NCBI GenBank assembly: GCA_963771595.1
Contig: CAVYUC010000012.1
Location: 310,001-374,000, forward strand
DNA: 64,000 nt
Reading direction: 5' to 3'
Source: CAVYUC01 sp963771595
Lineage (GTDB): Bacteria > Bacteroidota > Bacteroidia > Bacteroidales > Prolixibacteraceae
Part shown: positions 41,121 to 49,198 of the stretch, one piece after another
Layout: each line of letters starts with the position of its first letter
How positions within the stretch are numbered: the first letter of the stretch is position 1
Translations under genes and position numbers: made by a program
The notes under the pieces: generated by a model
What the model saw: the letters and a program-made list of their open reading frames with translations, nothing else
Databases searched by the model: none
Told to the model about the DNA's origin: nothing

Positions 41121-42634
41121 CTTTTTATTGTCTGATTTAATTTTTCTTTGATTTGAAGCAGCACTTTAGTGTCGTTATATTCCTCGCAGTGTCCTGTCAT
41201 TGGTGTAAAATGAATGGATGCATCGGATTTTGGATTATCCATTTTCTGCAGCATTTTTTCGAAAACACGCAGTGCCGGATTCAGGTAGAAATTGTCCATG
41301 TCGGCGCCCCAAATCCATATTTTGCCCTGTATTTTAGGGCCGAGGGTTTTCCAGTTGGTTTCAACAAAATGAGTAAGGTCGTATTTCTGCCAGTAGCTGG
41401 CAACTTCATGATCAATTTCACCGGTAACCGGGTCGAAAAGTGGTTGCGGCAGCCCGTTTTCTCCTTTCGGACTGTAAAGGGCGGTAAATGCACTGAATTG
41501 TTCGCCCGAAGTAATGTACGAATCTGTTCGTCCCAAAACATTTTCCAACTGCGTAAAATCTTTCTGCGAAACCACGGGTTCACCTGTAATATCCCTTACT
41601 ACCGGCCGCAGGTAATCAAATTCATTATAATAAGCATTTTCGTCTTTATAAATATTTATCAGCTGAAAATTGTTAAAATCTACCGGATCGGGGCTGTAGG
41701 AAAAGCAACCGCCAAAAAAATCAGGATAAATCAGCTGCAAAGCCAGCGATACCCAACCTCCGGTGCTGCAGCCTTCCACAAACCTGGATTCCGGTGTTCC
41801 CAACCCACGAAATTCCTTCTCGATGTACGGAATTAATTCTTCTGTGAGTGCCGTTCCGTAGGGGCCGCTGTTTTCCGAATTCAGCTGGTAGCAGTCGCCA
41901 AAAGGCCCGTATCCGTCCAGGAAAACATGAATTATCTCTGGTGCTTCTTCCGAATGCAGCCAGTCGATGTTGCGTAGCATTCTTGATGCGCGGGTGTATC
42001 TGCCGCCATAACCGGCAACATTGTATCGCACCGGGTACCTTTTTCCCGGCTCATCAAAAAAACTTTTGGGCAGAAAAACAGCAGCTTTTAACCGCACTTC
42101 TTTTCCCCACCAGGCAGTTAAAACAGCGCTTGCAATATCCACTTCTTTCAGGTATTTGTTTTGGGCCAGTTTTTCCGGCTCTATTATTTTCGAAAGCGGA
42201 AGTTCTACCGTTTTGCTTTCCTTTAAATCGATTGAAAACGATTCGCTGTACAAATTTCCCGGAACATTGATTCCTGAATCCCACTCGTCCTGATCCCACA
42301 ATACCTGGATGTTGTATTTTCCTTCCGGAAGGTTGTCCAGCGAAATATCAATGCTTTTAATGGTTTTTGCCGAACCATCAAATACAAAAGTTTTGTTTGG
42401 ATTCCAGTTCCCGATGTTGGTGGCAAAAATCATATTCGTTGCTGATGGCCAGGTATTTAATCGCGGTTCCCGATTGCTCTTGTTTACGAAAAGAAAAATT
42501 CTTCCGTTGTTTTTGAAATCATCCTTCACTTTTTGCGAAACAGAAGTAGTTACGGTTAAAGAAGCTGTTTGGGCCGAATTTTCAGTACTTAAAAAAATAA
42601 TAAAAAGCAGAAAAAGGCAGTATTGTTTTTTCAT
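41117..42634 (-). CDS. Secreted esterase D-like alpha/beta hydrolase
   Basis: A 505-residue periplasmic protein. A signal peptide (ending TENSAQ) precedes an N-terminal beta domain of about 180 residues and a C-terminal alpha/beta hydrolase of the putative-esterase type, with the nucleophile in VEGCSTGGWVS and His near the end in MTGHCEEY. It probably removes ester groups (acyl or feruloyl) from the polysaccharide that the coupled GH16 enzyme cuts. Start 42634 was chosen as it gives a signal peptide; the frame is open 141 bp further but without a good N-terminus. First gene of the two-gene operon. Confidence 0.8.
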   Translation of the reverse strand: MKKQYCLFLLFIIFLSTENSAQTASLTVTTSVSQKVKDDFKNNGRIFLFVNKSNREPRLNTWPSATNMIFATNIGNWNPNKTFVFDGSAKTIKSIDISLDNLPEGKYNIQVLWDQDEWDSGINVPGNLYSESFSIDLKESKTVELPLSKIIEPEKLAQNKYLKEVDIASAVLTAWWGKEVRLKAAVFLPKSFFDEPGKRYPVRYNVAGYGGRYTRASRMLRNIDWLHSEEAPEIIHVFLDGYGPFGDCYQLNSENSGPYGTALTEELIPYIEKEFRGLGTPESRFVEGCSTGGWVSLALQLIYPDFFGGCFSYSPDPVDFNNFQLINIYKDENAYYNEFDYLRPVVRDITGEPVVSQKDFTQLENVLGRTDSYITSGEQFSAFTALYSPKGENGLPQPLFDPVTGEIDHEVASYWQKYDLTHFVETNWKTLGPKIQGKIWIWGADMDNFYLNPALRVFEKMLQKMDNPKSDASIHFTPMTGHCEEYNDTKVLLQIKEKLNQTIKR

Positions 42635-42836
42635 AATTTGGTTAAACTTTAATAAATGATACATTTCAATTGTCTGAACCCCGACCGGTTTTATAATTTC
42701 AGGCAATAAAATTAAAAAAACTATTTCAAGCACTGGTGTAATTATTTTATAAAGATTGAAAATCAGCCGGCACAATCAATAAAGCCGTCCCTGTTCATAT
42801 TCAGCATAAACGAAAAGGTTTAAAAGGAATAGTTTT

Positions 42837-42844
42837 TATCTTTG
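42837..42844 (+). promoter_or_regulatory. Candidate -7 element for fumarase
   Basis: TATCTTTG matches TAnnTTTG, 39 bp before the ATG at 42884. The -33 box is not clear. Confidence 0.4.
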
Positions 42845-42883
42845 TTTGCAAAAATTTTTAATGTGTAAAAAATCAATCTGAAA

Positions 42884-44488
42884 ATGACCGAATTTAGTTA
42901 TCAAAAACCATTTCCGATACTGAAAGATGATACCAGTTACCGGTTGCTCACCAAAAAATATGTTTCCACAATTGAAGTGGATGGACGAAAAATTTTGAAG
43001 GTTGAGCCGGAAGGTCTTGAATTTCTGGCGCGGCATGCTTTTACTGATGTTTCGTTTTATCTGCGGCCGGCGCATCTCGAAAAACTGGCGAAAATCCTTG
43101 ATGATCCGGAAGCAACCGACAATGATAAATTTGTAGCCCACACCATGCTGTTGAACCAGGTTGTATCAGCCGAAGGGGAATTACCGACTTGTCAGGATAC
43201 CGGAACCGCCATTGTAATTGGTAAAAAGGGCGAAAATGTTTTTACCGGCGCAAATGACGCCAAACATTTGTCGAAAGGAATTTTTGAAACCTACAGGGAA
43301 GAAAATCTTCGCTACTCGCAGGTGGTTCCTTTTTCGATGCTGGAAGAAAAAAATACCGGAACCAACTTGCCCGCACAAATTGATATTTATGCGGAAGAAG
43401 GGAATAAATATGAATTTTTGTTCATCACAAAAGGCGGTGGCTCAGGAAACAAAACATATTTGTACCAGCAAACAAAATCGTTGCTTACAGAAGAAAACCT
43501 GGCAAAATTTGTTAAGGATAAAATTATGGATTTGGGGACATCTGCTTGTCCGCCATATCATTTGGCGCTTGTAATTGGCGGAACATCTGCCGAAGCCACT
43601 TTGGCGACCGTAAAAAAAGCATCGGCCGGTTATTACGATAATTTACCCACTCAAGGAAATGAAGGAGGCCAAGCCTTCCGCGATTTGGAATGGGAAGAGA
43701 AAGTAACAAAAATCTGTCGGGAAAGTGGAGTGGGAGCGCAATTTGGAGGAAAATACTTTGTGCATGATGTTCGTGTCATCCGGTTGCCGCGCCATGCAGC
43801 ATCGTGTCCGGTTGGGTTAGGTGTTAGTTGCAGCGCCGATCGGAATGTAAAAGCAAAAATTACTTCAGACGGAATTTTTTTGGAAGAGCTGGAAAAAAAT
43901 CCGGCCCGTTTTCTTCCAAAAGAAGCGCCGCACATGCAGCCGGCAGTTGATATCGATTTGGACCGGCCAATGGACGAAATACGGAAGGAACTGTCGAAAT
44001 ATCCGATAAAAACGCGGCTGAATTTAAGAGGGACGTTAATCGTGGCGCGCGATATTGCCCATGCACAAATCAAAAAAATGCTGGACGAGGGAAAACCTAT
44101 GCCCGAATATTTTAAAAATCATCCGGTGTATTATGCAGGGCCGGCAAAAACGCCAAAAGGTATGGCATCCGGAAGTTTTGGACCCACAACAGCCGGGCGC
44201 ATGGATCCGTATGTAAATGAATTTCAGAGCAAAGGAGGCTCACTGATTATTCTGGCCAAGGGAAACCGCTCGCAGCAGGTTACCAATGCCTGTAAAAAAC
44301 ATGGTGGATTTTATCTGGGTTCCATTGGAGGGCCGGCAGCAATTCTTGCAAAAAGCAGCATCAAGTCTGTTGAAGTTGTTGATTTTCCGGAACTGGGAAT
44401 GGAAGCTGTTCGAAAAATTACAGTGGAAAATTTTCCCGCTTTCATCATTGTTGATGATAAAGGAAATGATTTTTTCCGGCAGTTTTGA
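42884..44488 (+). CDS. fumA: Class I fumarate hydratase, iron-sulfur type
   Basis: A 534-residue single-chain enzyme that interconverts fumarate and malate. The three [4Fe-4S] ligands are Cys103 in LPTCQDTG, Cys222 in GTSACPPY and Cys316 in GVSCSADRN, at the spacing seen in E. coli FumA. Class I fumarase suits an anaerobic or microaerobic Bacteroidota. Monocistronic with its own candidate -7 element, and convergent with trmD across a shared hairpin. Confidence 0.95.
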   Translation: MTEFSYQKPFPILKDDTSYRLLTKKYVSTIEVDGRKILKVEPEGLEFLARHAFTDVSFYLRPAHLEKLAKILDDPEATDNDKFVAHTMLLNQVVSAEGELPTCQDTGTAIVIGKKGENVFTGANDAKHLSKGIFETYREENLRYSQVVPFSMLEEKNTGTNLPAQIDIYAEEGNKYEFLFITKGGGSGNKTYLYQQTKSLLTEENLAKFVKDKIMDLGTSACPPYHLALVIGGTSAEATLATVKKASAGYYDNLPTQGNEGGQAFRDLEWEEKVTKICRESGVGAQFGGKYFVHDVRVIRLPRHAASCPVGLGVSCSADRNVKAKITSDGIFLEELEKNPARFLPKEAPHMQPAVDIDLDRPMDEIRKELSKYPIKTRLNLRGTLIVARDIAHAQIKKMLDEGKPMPEYFKNHPVYYAGPAKTPKGMASGSFGPTTAGRMDPYVNEFQSKGGSLIILAKGNRSQQVTNACKKHGGFYLGSIGGPAAILAKSSIKSVEVVDFPELGMEAVRKITVENFPAFIIVDDKGNDFFRQF

Positions 44489-44510
44489 TTTTTTGAAAAA
44501 TAAATAGTAA

Positions 44511-44537
44511 AGCCAGTTTCTGCTAAAGGAACTGGCT
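44511..44537. terminator. Hairpin between fumA and trmD
   Basis: The 8-bp stem AGCCAGTT/AACTGGCT with an 11-nt loop lies between the convergent genes. It has only a weak T-rich tail on the plus strand. Confidence 0.6.
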
Positions 44538-44592
44538 ATATTATTTACCCGTTTGGTTTCGATTTCTGGTTGAAATCATTTGTCCATAATAA

Positions 44593-45282
44593 CTATTCGT
44601 CCAAATATTTTTTGTACAAATCGGGCCGCAGTTTTTTGGTGCGTTCAACCGATTGTTCGTGTTTCCAGTCGTCAATTAACTTGTCGTTTCCGCTGCGCAA
44701 AATTTCAGGCACTTTCATTCCTTTGTATTCTGCCGGGCGGGTGTAAACCGGAGGGCTCAGCAGGTTGTCCTGAAACGAATCGGTGAGGGCAGATGTTTCA
44801 TCTGAAAGCACTCCTGGTAAAAGGCGCACGACACTGTCTGTAATAATTGCAGCTGCCAGTTCGCCGCCGGTTAAAACATAATCGCCCACCGAAATTTCCA
44901 TAGTGATATAATGATCGCGAATACGTTGATCGACTCCTTTGTAGTGGCCACACAAAATGATGATATTTTCTTTTAGTGAAAGCATATTTGCTTCCCTTTG
45001 GTTAAAAAGCGTCCCGTCTGGTGTGGTGTAAATAATTGCATCGTAATCGCGCTCTTTTTTCAGCGATTCAATTGCTTTTTCAACGGGCTGAATCGCCATT
45101 ACCATTCCGGCACCTTTGCTGAATGAATAATCATCTACCCGCCGGTGTTTGTCATCCGAAAAATCGCGCAGGTTATGAATGTAAATTTCCGCCAGGCCTT
45201 TTTCTTTTGCCCGTTTTACAATGGAATAATTTAGCGGGCTTTCCAGGATTTCGGGCAAAACAGTGATGATGTCGATTCGCAT
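44593..45282 (-). CDS. trmD: tRNA (guanine(37)-N1)-methyltransferase
   Basis: A 229-residue trefoil-knot SPOUT enzyme that methylates G37 next to the anticodon and prevents frameshifting. LCGHYKGVDQRI, SVGDYVLTGGELA and the C-terminal RPDLYKKYL are family marks. The Gly-rich loop, usually GGGxGM after VDDYxF, reads SKGAGM here, losing two glycines. Start and length are normal. No operon partner is visible. Confidence 0.95.
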   Translation of the reverse strand: MRIDIITVLPEILESPLNYSIVKRAKEKGLAEIYIHNLRDFSDDKHRRVDDYSFSKGAGMVMAIQPVEKAIESLKKERDYDAIIYTTPDGTLFNQREANMLSLKENIIILCGHYKGVDQRIRDHYITMEISVGDYVLTGGELAAAIITDSVVRLLPGVLSDETSALTDSFQDNLLSPPVYTRPAEYKGMKVPEILRSGNDKLIDDWKHEQSVERTKKLRPDLYKKYLDE

Positions 45283-45459
45283 TTTATCAATTTTTCAACA
45301 AAAATAACGATTTAATCGGTGTGTCATTTAACCAAATGAAGACCAGTACAAATTAACTGTTGTAATCCGAAACATCTCTTGTTTTAAATATCCAGCTTTT
45401 TATATATGATGACACATGTTCATGGTATTTCAATCAAATCGGACAATATGGCTGTGTAT

Positions 45460-45467
45460 TATGTTTG
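45460..45467 (+). promoter_or_regulatory. Candidate -7 element for hsp20
   Basis: TATGTTTG fits TAnnTTTG, about 105 bp before the Hsp20 ATG. No clear -33. Confidence 0.3.
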
Positions 45468-45558
45468 TCAGGTCGCTGTTTTAAGGAAAAAAAGAGATGG
45501 TACAGGAATTGAAAAAAGCACATTCAGAAACAGAAATAAAATTTAATAATTAAAATAA

Positions 45559-45564
45559 AAGGAG
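45559..45564 (+). promoter_or_regulatory. Shine-Dalgarno for hsp20
   Basis: AAGGAG lies 8 bp before the ATG, unusually strong for this genome. It suggests high translation of the chaperone. Confidence 0.6.
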
Positions 45565-45572
45565 AAAAAATC

Positions 45573-46025
45573 ATGAATTTAGTAAGATTTCAAAGTCCGC
45601 ATTACAATGTTAACCGCAACCTGGTTGATGAATTATTCAACAGTTTTTTGAAAAACGATTACCACGAAAATTATTTGCAAAACCATGGTAAACAGCCTGC
45701 AACCAACATCCTGGAAGCAGAAAAGGATTTCAGGATTGAGATGTTGCTCCCGGGGTTTCCAAAAGAAGATGTAAAAATGAATTACCACAAAAATTTGTTG
45801 ACCATCAAAGTGGAGAAAGAAGAAGCAACCGACGAAAAGAAAGAGGAGTTTAAATTTGCACACCGTGAATTTGGCGCTTACAATTTCGAAAAAACCTTTA
45901 AAGTGCCCAATTCTGTGGATACCGAAAATATTCAGGCTAAATTTGAAGATGGTATTTTGCGTATTGTTCTGCCCAAAAAGGAAGAAGCTCTTGAAAAAGC
46001 ACCCGTTGATATAAAAATTGCTTAA
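45573..46025 (+). CDS. Small heat-shock protein, Hsp20/alpha-crystallin
   Basis: A 150-residue cytosolic holdase chaperone. The alpha-crystallin domain (~45-140) shows FRIEMLLPGFPKEDVKMNYH and the closing AKFEDGILRIVLPKKE with the G-I-L motif. It is a single-gene unit with a strong ribosome binding site and a strong terminator, the usual layout for a stress gene. Confidence 0.95.
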   Translation: MNLVRFQSPHYNVNRNLVDELFNSFLKNDYHENYLQNHGKQPATNILEAEKDFRIEMLLPGFPKEDVKMNYHKNLLTIKVEKEEATDEKKEEFKFAHREFGAYNFEKTFKVPNSVDTENIQAKFEDGILRIVLPKKEEALEKAPVDIKIA

Positions 46026-46052
46026 AAAACTAAAAGCAGATAAATGTTTTGA

Positions 46053-46080
46053 AACCCGGTTTACGCCGGGTTTTGTTTTT
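46053..46080 (+). terminator. Terminator after hsp20
   Basis: The stem AACCCGG/CCGGGTT with a 6-nt loop, followed by TTGTTTTT, lies 28 bp past the stop. A clear rho-independent terminator. Confidence 0.85.
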
Positions 46081-46244
46081 CTAACCTGAACTATTCATAA
46101 ATTTTCAAAAATATGAATAAAGTTCAGGTTAGTCCCGACTTAGATAGCCTTCCCCTAACTTGATTCGGGGAAGTTAAACTTTATTTAAAAGTTTTTACGT
46201 AATCTTAGTCGCTGTCGGAGACAGGGATTATTTATGAATAATCC
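46081..46244. repeat. Cluster of stem-loops in the hsp20-GH97 gap
   Basis: Four hairpins follow one another. The first is a long interrupted stem whose outer arms CTAACCTGAACT/AGTTCAGGTTAG (46081-46092 with the partner ending at 46132) are continued inward by ATTCATA/TATGAAT. The others are CTTCCCC/GGGGAAG (46149-46173), CTGTC/GACAG (46212-46224) and GGATTATT/AATAATCC (46225-46244). The rest of the gap to 46389 is AT-rich with no gene. Confidence 0.65.
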
Positions 46245-46389
46245 GGCCTATACTATTAAATAAAGAATATTTCTCAATTTGATTGGATTTACTTTTTCAT
46301 TTTCAGGTTAAGCGTTATTTTTACTTTTATTTTTTTGGATTTGCAGAATATAAAAGAACTTTGAACTTAACTTTTTGAAAAACTAAATC

Positions 46390-48330
46390 ATGATAAAAAA
46401 AATCATCTTCTTTGCTGCTCTTTTTCTTTTAGCGGCTCCTCTTTTTGCTCAAAATATTCAGGTGAAATCGCCCGATGGAAAGATTGATGCTAAAGTTTCA
46501 ATCGGGGGAAATATCCGGTATTCAGCCAGTTTCAATGGGAATGAAATTATTGAACCTTCCGGAATTGCATTCAACTTTAAACAGGCTCCTCCGTTGGGGC
46601 GAGATATGGAAATGTTGAAAACCGAAAAATATGAGGCTGATAATACCTGGAAGCCGGTGTTAAAGCGGTATGTAACCATCCGTGATAAGCACAATGGGGT
46701 TCGGATTTATCTGAAAGAAAAACGATTTCCGGGACGTTTGCTAACCCTGGATTTTCGTGTATTTAATGATGGAATGGCTTTTCGTACTGAATTTCCTGAA
46801 CAGTTTGGCAATCGCGAATTTGTAATGACGGATGAATTAAGCCAGTTTAATTTTACTGAAAACCATTCTTGCTGGGCCGTGAATTACGGTAGCTACACCA
46901 CATCGCAGGAAGTTGAATTTTTTGAACGTAAAATCGGCGATATTACGCCGGAAATGGTCATTGGTTTGCCCATGACGGTTCAGGTAAGCAGTGATTGTTA
47001 TGTTGCTTTAACCGAAGCAGCCCTGACTGATTATGCAGGAATGTACCTGAAGCAGGAGGCTGCAAATGATGAATTTATCCTGCGCACGGCATTGTCGCCG
47101 CGCAAAGGCCAACCCGAAAAAGGAGACAAAGTGGTTTTTCAAACACCACATAAAACACCATGGAGAGTTATAATGATGGGTGAAACTCCGGGAGATTTGG
47201 TGGAATCAGAAATAATTCAAAATCTGAACGAACCTTGTGCAATCGGTGATCCGTCGTGGATTAAACCCGGCATCAGCGCATGGGACCATTGGTGGAGCGG
47301 CGAAGTGAAAATGGAACAGCCGGTTATTTATGAATACATTGATTTGGCTTCGTCAATGGGCTGGCCTTACATGCTTATCGACTGGCAATGGTACGGGCAG
47401 TTTAATCAACCCGATGCCGATATCACCACTGTGGCGCCACAATTGAACATGCCCGAAATACTTAGTTATGCAAAAAGCAAAAATGTACGGTGCTGGTTGT
47501 GGCTGTATAATACAGATGTAAACCGCGCCGATTTTGACAAAGCCTGTGCTTTATATGAAAGCTGGGGAATTGCCGGCATTAAAATCGATTTTATGGACAG
47601 CGATGATCAGGAAATGGTCAACTGGTATCATAATGTGGTAAAAACAGCGGCTAAACACCATTTAATGGTCGATTTCCATGGAGCTTACAAACCAACAGGT
47701 TGGCGCCGCACTTATCCAAACCTGGTTACGCGCGAAGGAGTTTTGGGAAACGAATATAATAAGTGGTCGCTGCGGATAACCCCGGAACACATGTGCACTT
47801 TACCATTTACGCGTATGCTTGCCGGTCCGATGGACTTCACTCCGGGTGGTTTTTTAAACCGGAATGCGGATAATTTTTTAAATGGAACGCCGGCCCAGGT
47901 AATGGGAACCCGTTCAAATACGCTGGCCCAGTTTGTGGTTTACGACAGTCCGTATCTGGTTGCCTGCGATCATCCTCAAAATTACTATGGCGAAGTGGGA
48001 GAAGAGTTCCTGAAAAATGTGAAATCGGTTTGGGACGATACAAAAGTGCTGAAAGGGGAAATAGGCAAATATATTGTTATGGCCCGGCGCGATGGCAACC
48101 GGTGGTTTATCGGCGCCATGAACAACAGCGATGAACGGGAATCTGACATCTCGCTTGATTTTCTTCCTTTCGGAAAATACAGGATGACCAGCTTTTCCGA
48201 TTCGGAAAAAACAAAAGAAAATGCCGAAATTGCAGAAAAAAAAGAATTGCAAATAAAAAGCGGGGATTCAATAAAATTAAAGATGGTATCCGGTGGTGGT
48301 TTTGCAGCCTGGTTGGTTCCTGAGAAGTAA
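46390..48330 (+). CDS. GH97 glycosidase, retaining type
   Basis: A 646-residue periplasmic enzyme with a signal peptide (ending APLFAQ), an N-terminal beta-sandwich (~25-280), a TIM barrel (~285-560) and a C-terminal beta domain. The segment GIKIDFMDSDDQ has Asp400 where retaining GH97 alpha-galactosidases carry the nucleophile, and TREGVLGNE gives acid/base Glu449. Inverting SusB-type alpha-glucosidases use Glu instead of that Asp. The product may be galactose or, given araBD downstream, L-arabinopyranose. Leads an operon with araD, araB and GH27. Confidence 0.92.
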   Translation: MIKKIIFFAALFLLAAPLFAQNIQVKSPDGKIDAKVSIGGNIRYSASFNGNEIIEPSGIAFNFKQAPPLGRDMEMLKTEKYEADNTWKPVLKRYVTIRDKHNGVRIYLKEKRFPGRLLTLDFRVFNDGMAFRTEFPEQFGNREFVMTDELSQFNFTENHSCWAVNYGSYTTSQEVEFFERKIGDITPEMVIGLPMTVQVSSDCYVALTEAALTDYAGMYLKQEAANDEFILRTALSPRKGQPEKGDKVVFQTPHKTPWRVIMMGETPGDLVESEIIQNLNEPCAIGDPSWIKPGISAWDHWWSGEVKMEQPVIYEYIDLASSMGWPYMLIDWQWYGQFNQPDADITTVAPQLNMPEILSYAKSKNVRCWLWLYNTDVNRADFDKACALYESWGIAGIKIDFMDSDDQEMVNWYHNVVKTAAKHHLMVDFHGAYKPTGWRRTYPNLVTREGVLGNEYNKWSLRITPEHMCTLPFTRMLAGPMDFTPGGFLNRNADNFLNGTPAQVMGTRSNTLAQFVVYDSPYLVACDHPQNYYGEVGEEFLKNVKSVWDDTKVLKGEIGKYIVMARRDGNRWFIGAMNNSDERESDISLDFLPFGKYRMTSFSDSEKTKENAEIAEKKELQIKSGDSIKLKMVSGGGFAAWLVPEK

Positions 48331-48403
48331 TCAGTTTTCAGTCGCAGTGATCAGATTATTAATAACTTTAAACTTTTAAGCTTTCATCTTTAAACTAAAT
48401 GTT

Positions 48404-49093
48404 ATGCTGGAAAAATTAAAAGAACAGGTATTGGAAGCCAACCTCGATTTGGTGAGGCACGGGCTGGTGGTTTTTACCTGGGGAAATGTGAGCGGAATCA
48501 GCCGCGAGCGGGATATGGTGGTAATTAAACCCAGTGGCGTTTCGTACGACAAAATGAAACTTAAAGATATGGTTGTACTTAATTTGTACGGCCAGGTGGT
48601 GGAAGGCGATTTAAAACCTTCGAGCGATGCTGCAACCCACCTGGTGTTATACCGGCAGTTTCCAAATATTGGCGGCGTTGTTCATACCCATTCCGAATGG
48701 GCAACAGCATGGGCACAGGCCGGCAAAGGTATTCCGGCGATTGGAACTACGCATGCCGATTATTTTTATGGCGAAATTCCCTGTACCCGGAAAATGACAA
48801 CAGCAGAAATTGAAGGAGAATATGAACTGGAAACAGGACGTGTTATTGTGGAGCGGTTTAAAGATCTCGATCCTGATCATATACCGGGAGTTTTGGTGAA
48901 TAACCACGGTCCGTTTGCCTGGGGCACCGATGCCGCAAATGCAGTTCATAATGCAGTGGTGATGGAAGAAGTGGCAAAAATGACGTTCCATTCGCTGCAA
49001 TTAAATCCGGAAACAACAATGGATCAGGCGCTGCTAGACAAACATTTTCTTCGAAAACACGGTAAGAATGCGTATTATGGGCAGGGGGAGTAG
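48404..49093 (+). CDS. araD: L-ribulose-5-phosphate 4-epimerase
   Basis: A 229-residue class II aldolase-fold enzyme converting L-ribulose 5-P to D-xylulose 5-P. TWGNVSGISRE, KPSGVSYD, SSDAATHLVLYRQFP and the zinc-binding VVHTHSEWATAWAQ are all visible. NNHGPFAWG is a second family signature. It lies 73 bp after GH97 and 105 bp before araB. Confidence 0.96.
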   Translation: MLEKLKEQVLEANLDLVRHGLVVFTWGNVSGISRERDMVVIKPSGVSYDKMKLKDMVVLNLYGQVVEGDLKPSSDAATHLVLYRQFPNIGGVVHTHSEWATAWAQAGKGIPAIGTTHADYFYGEIPCTRKMTTAEIEGEYELETGRVIVERFKDLDPDHIPGVLVNNHGPFAWGTDAANAVHNAVVMEEVAKMTFHSLQLNPETTMDQALLDKHFLRKHGKNAYYGQGE

Positions 49094-49099
49094 TGTTCG

Positions 49100-49167
49100 A
49101 AGTTTAGAGTTTAAAGTTTAAAAATCAGTTTAGTTCAGAGTTCAAAGTTCAAAGTTTAGAGTTTAAG
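49100..49167 (+). repeat. Heptameric repeat upstream of araB
   Basis: Nine or so 7-bp units of the AGTTTAA/AGTTCAA/AGTTTAG type fill most of the araD-araB gap. It is the inverted form of the repeat at 23257-23290. Confidence 0.65.
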
Positions 49168-49198
49168 AGAAAAAATCAATAAAAATCATAAAATACCA

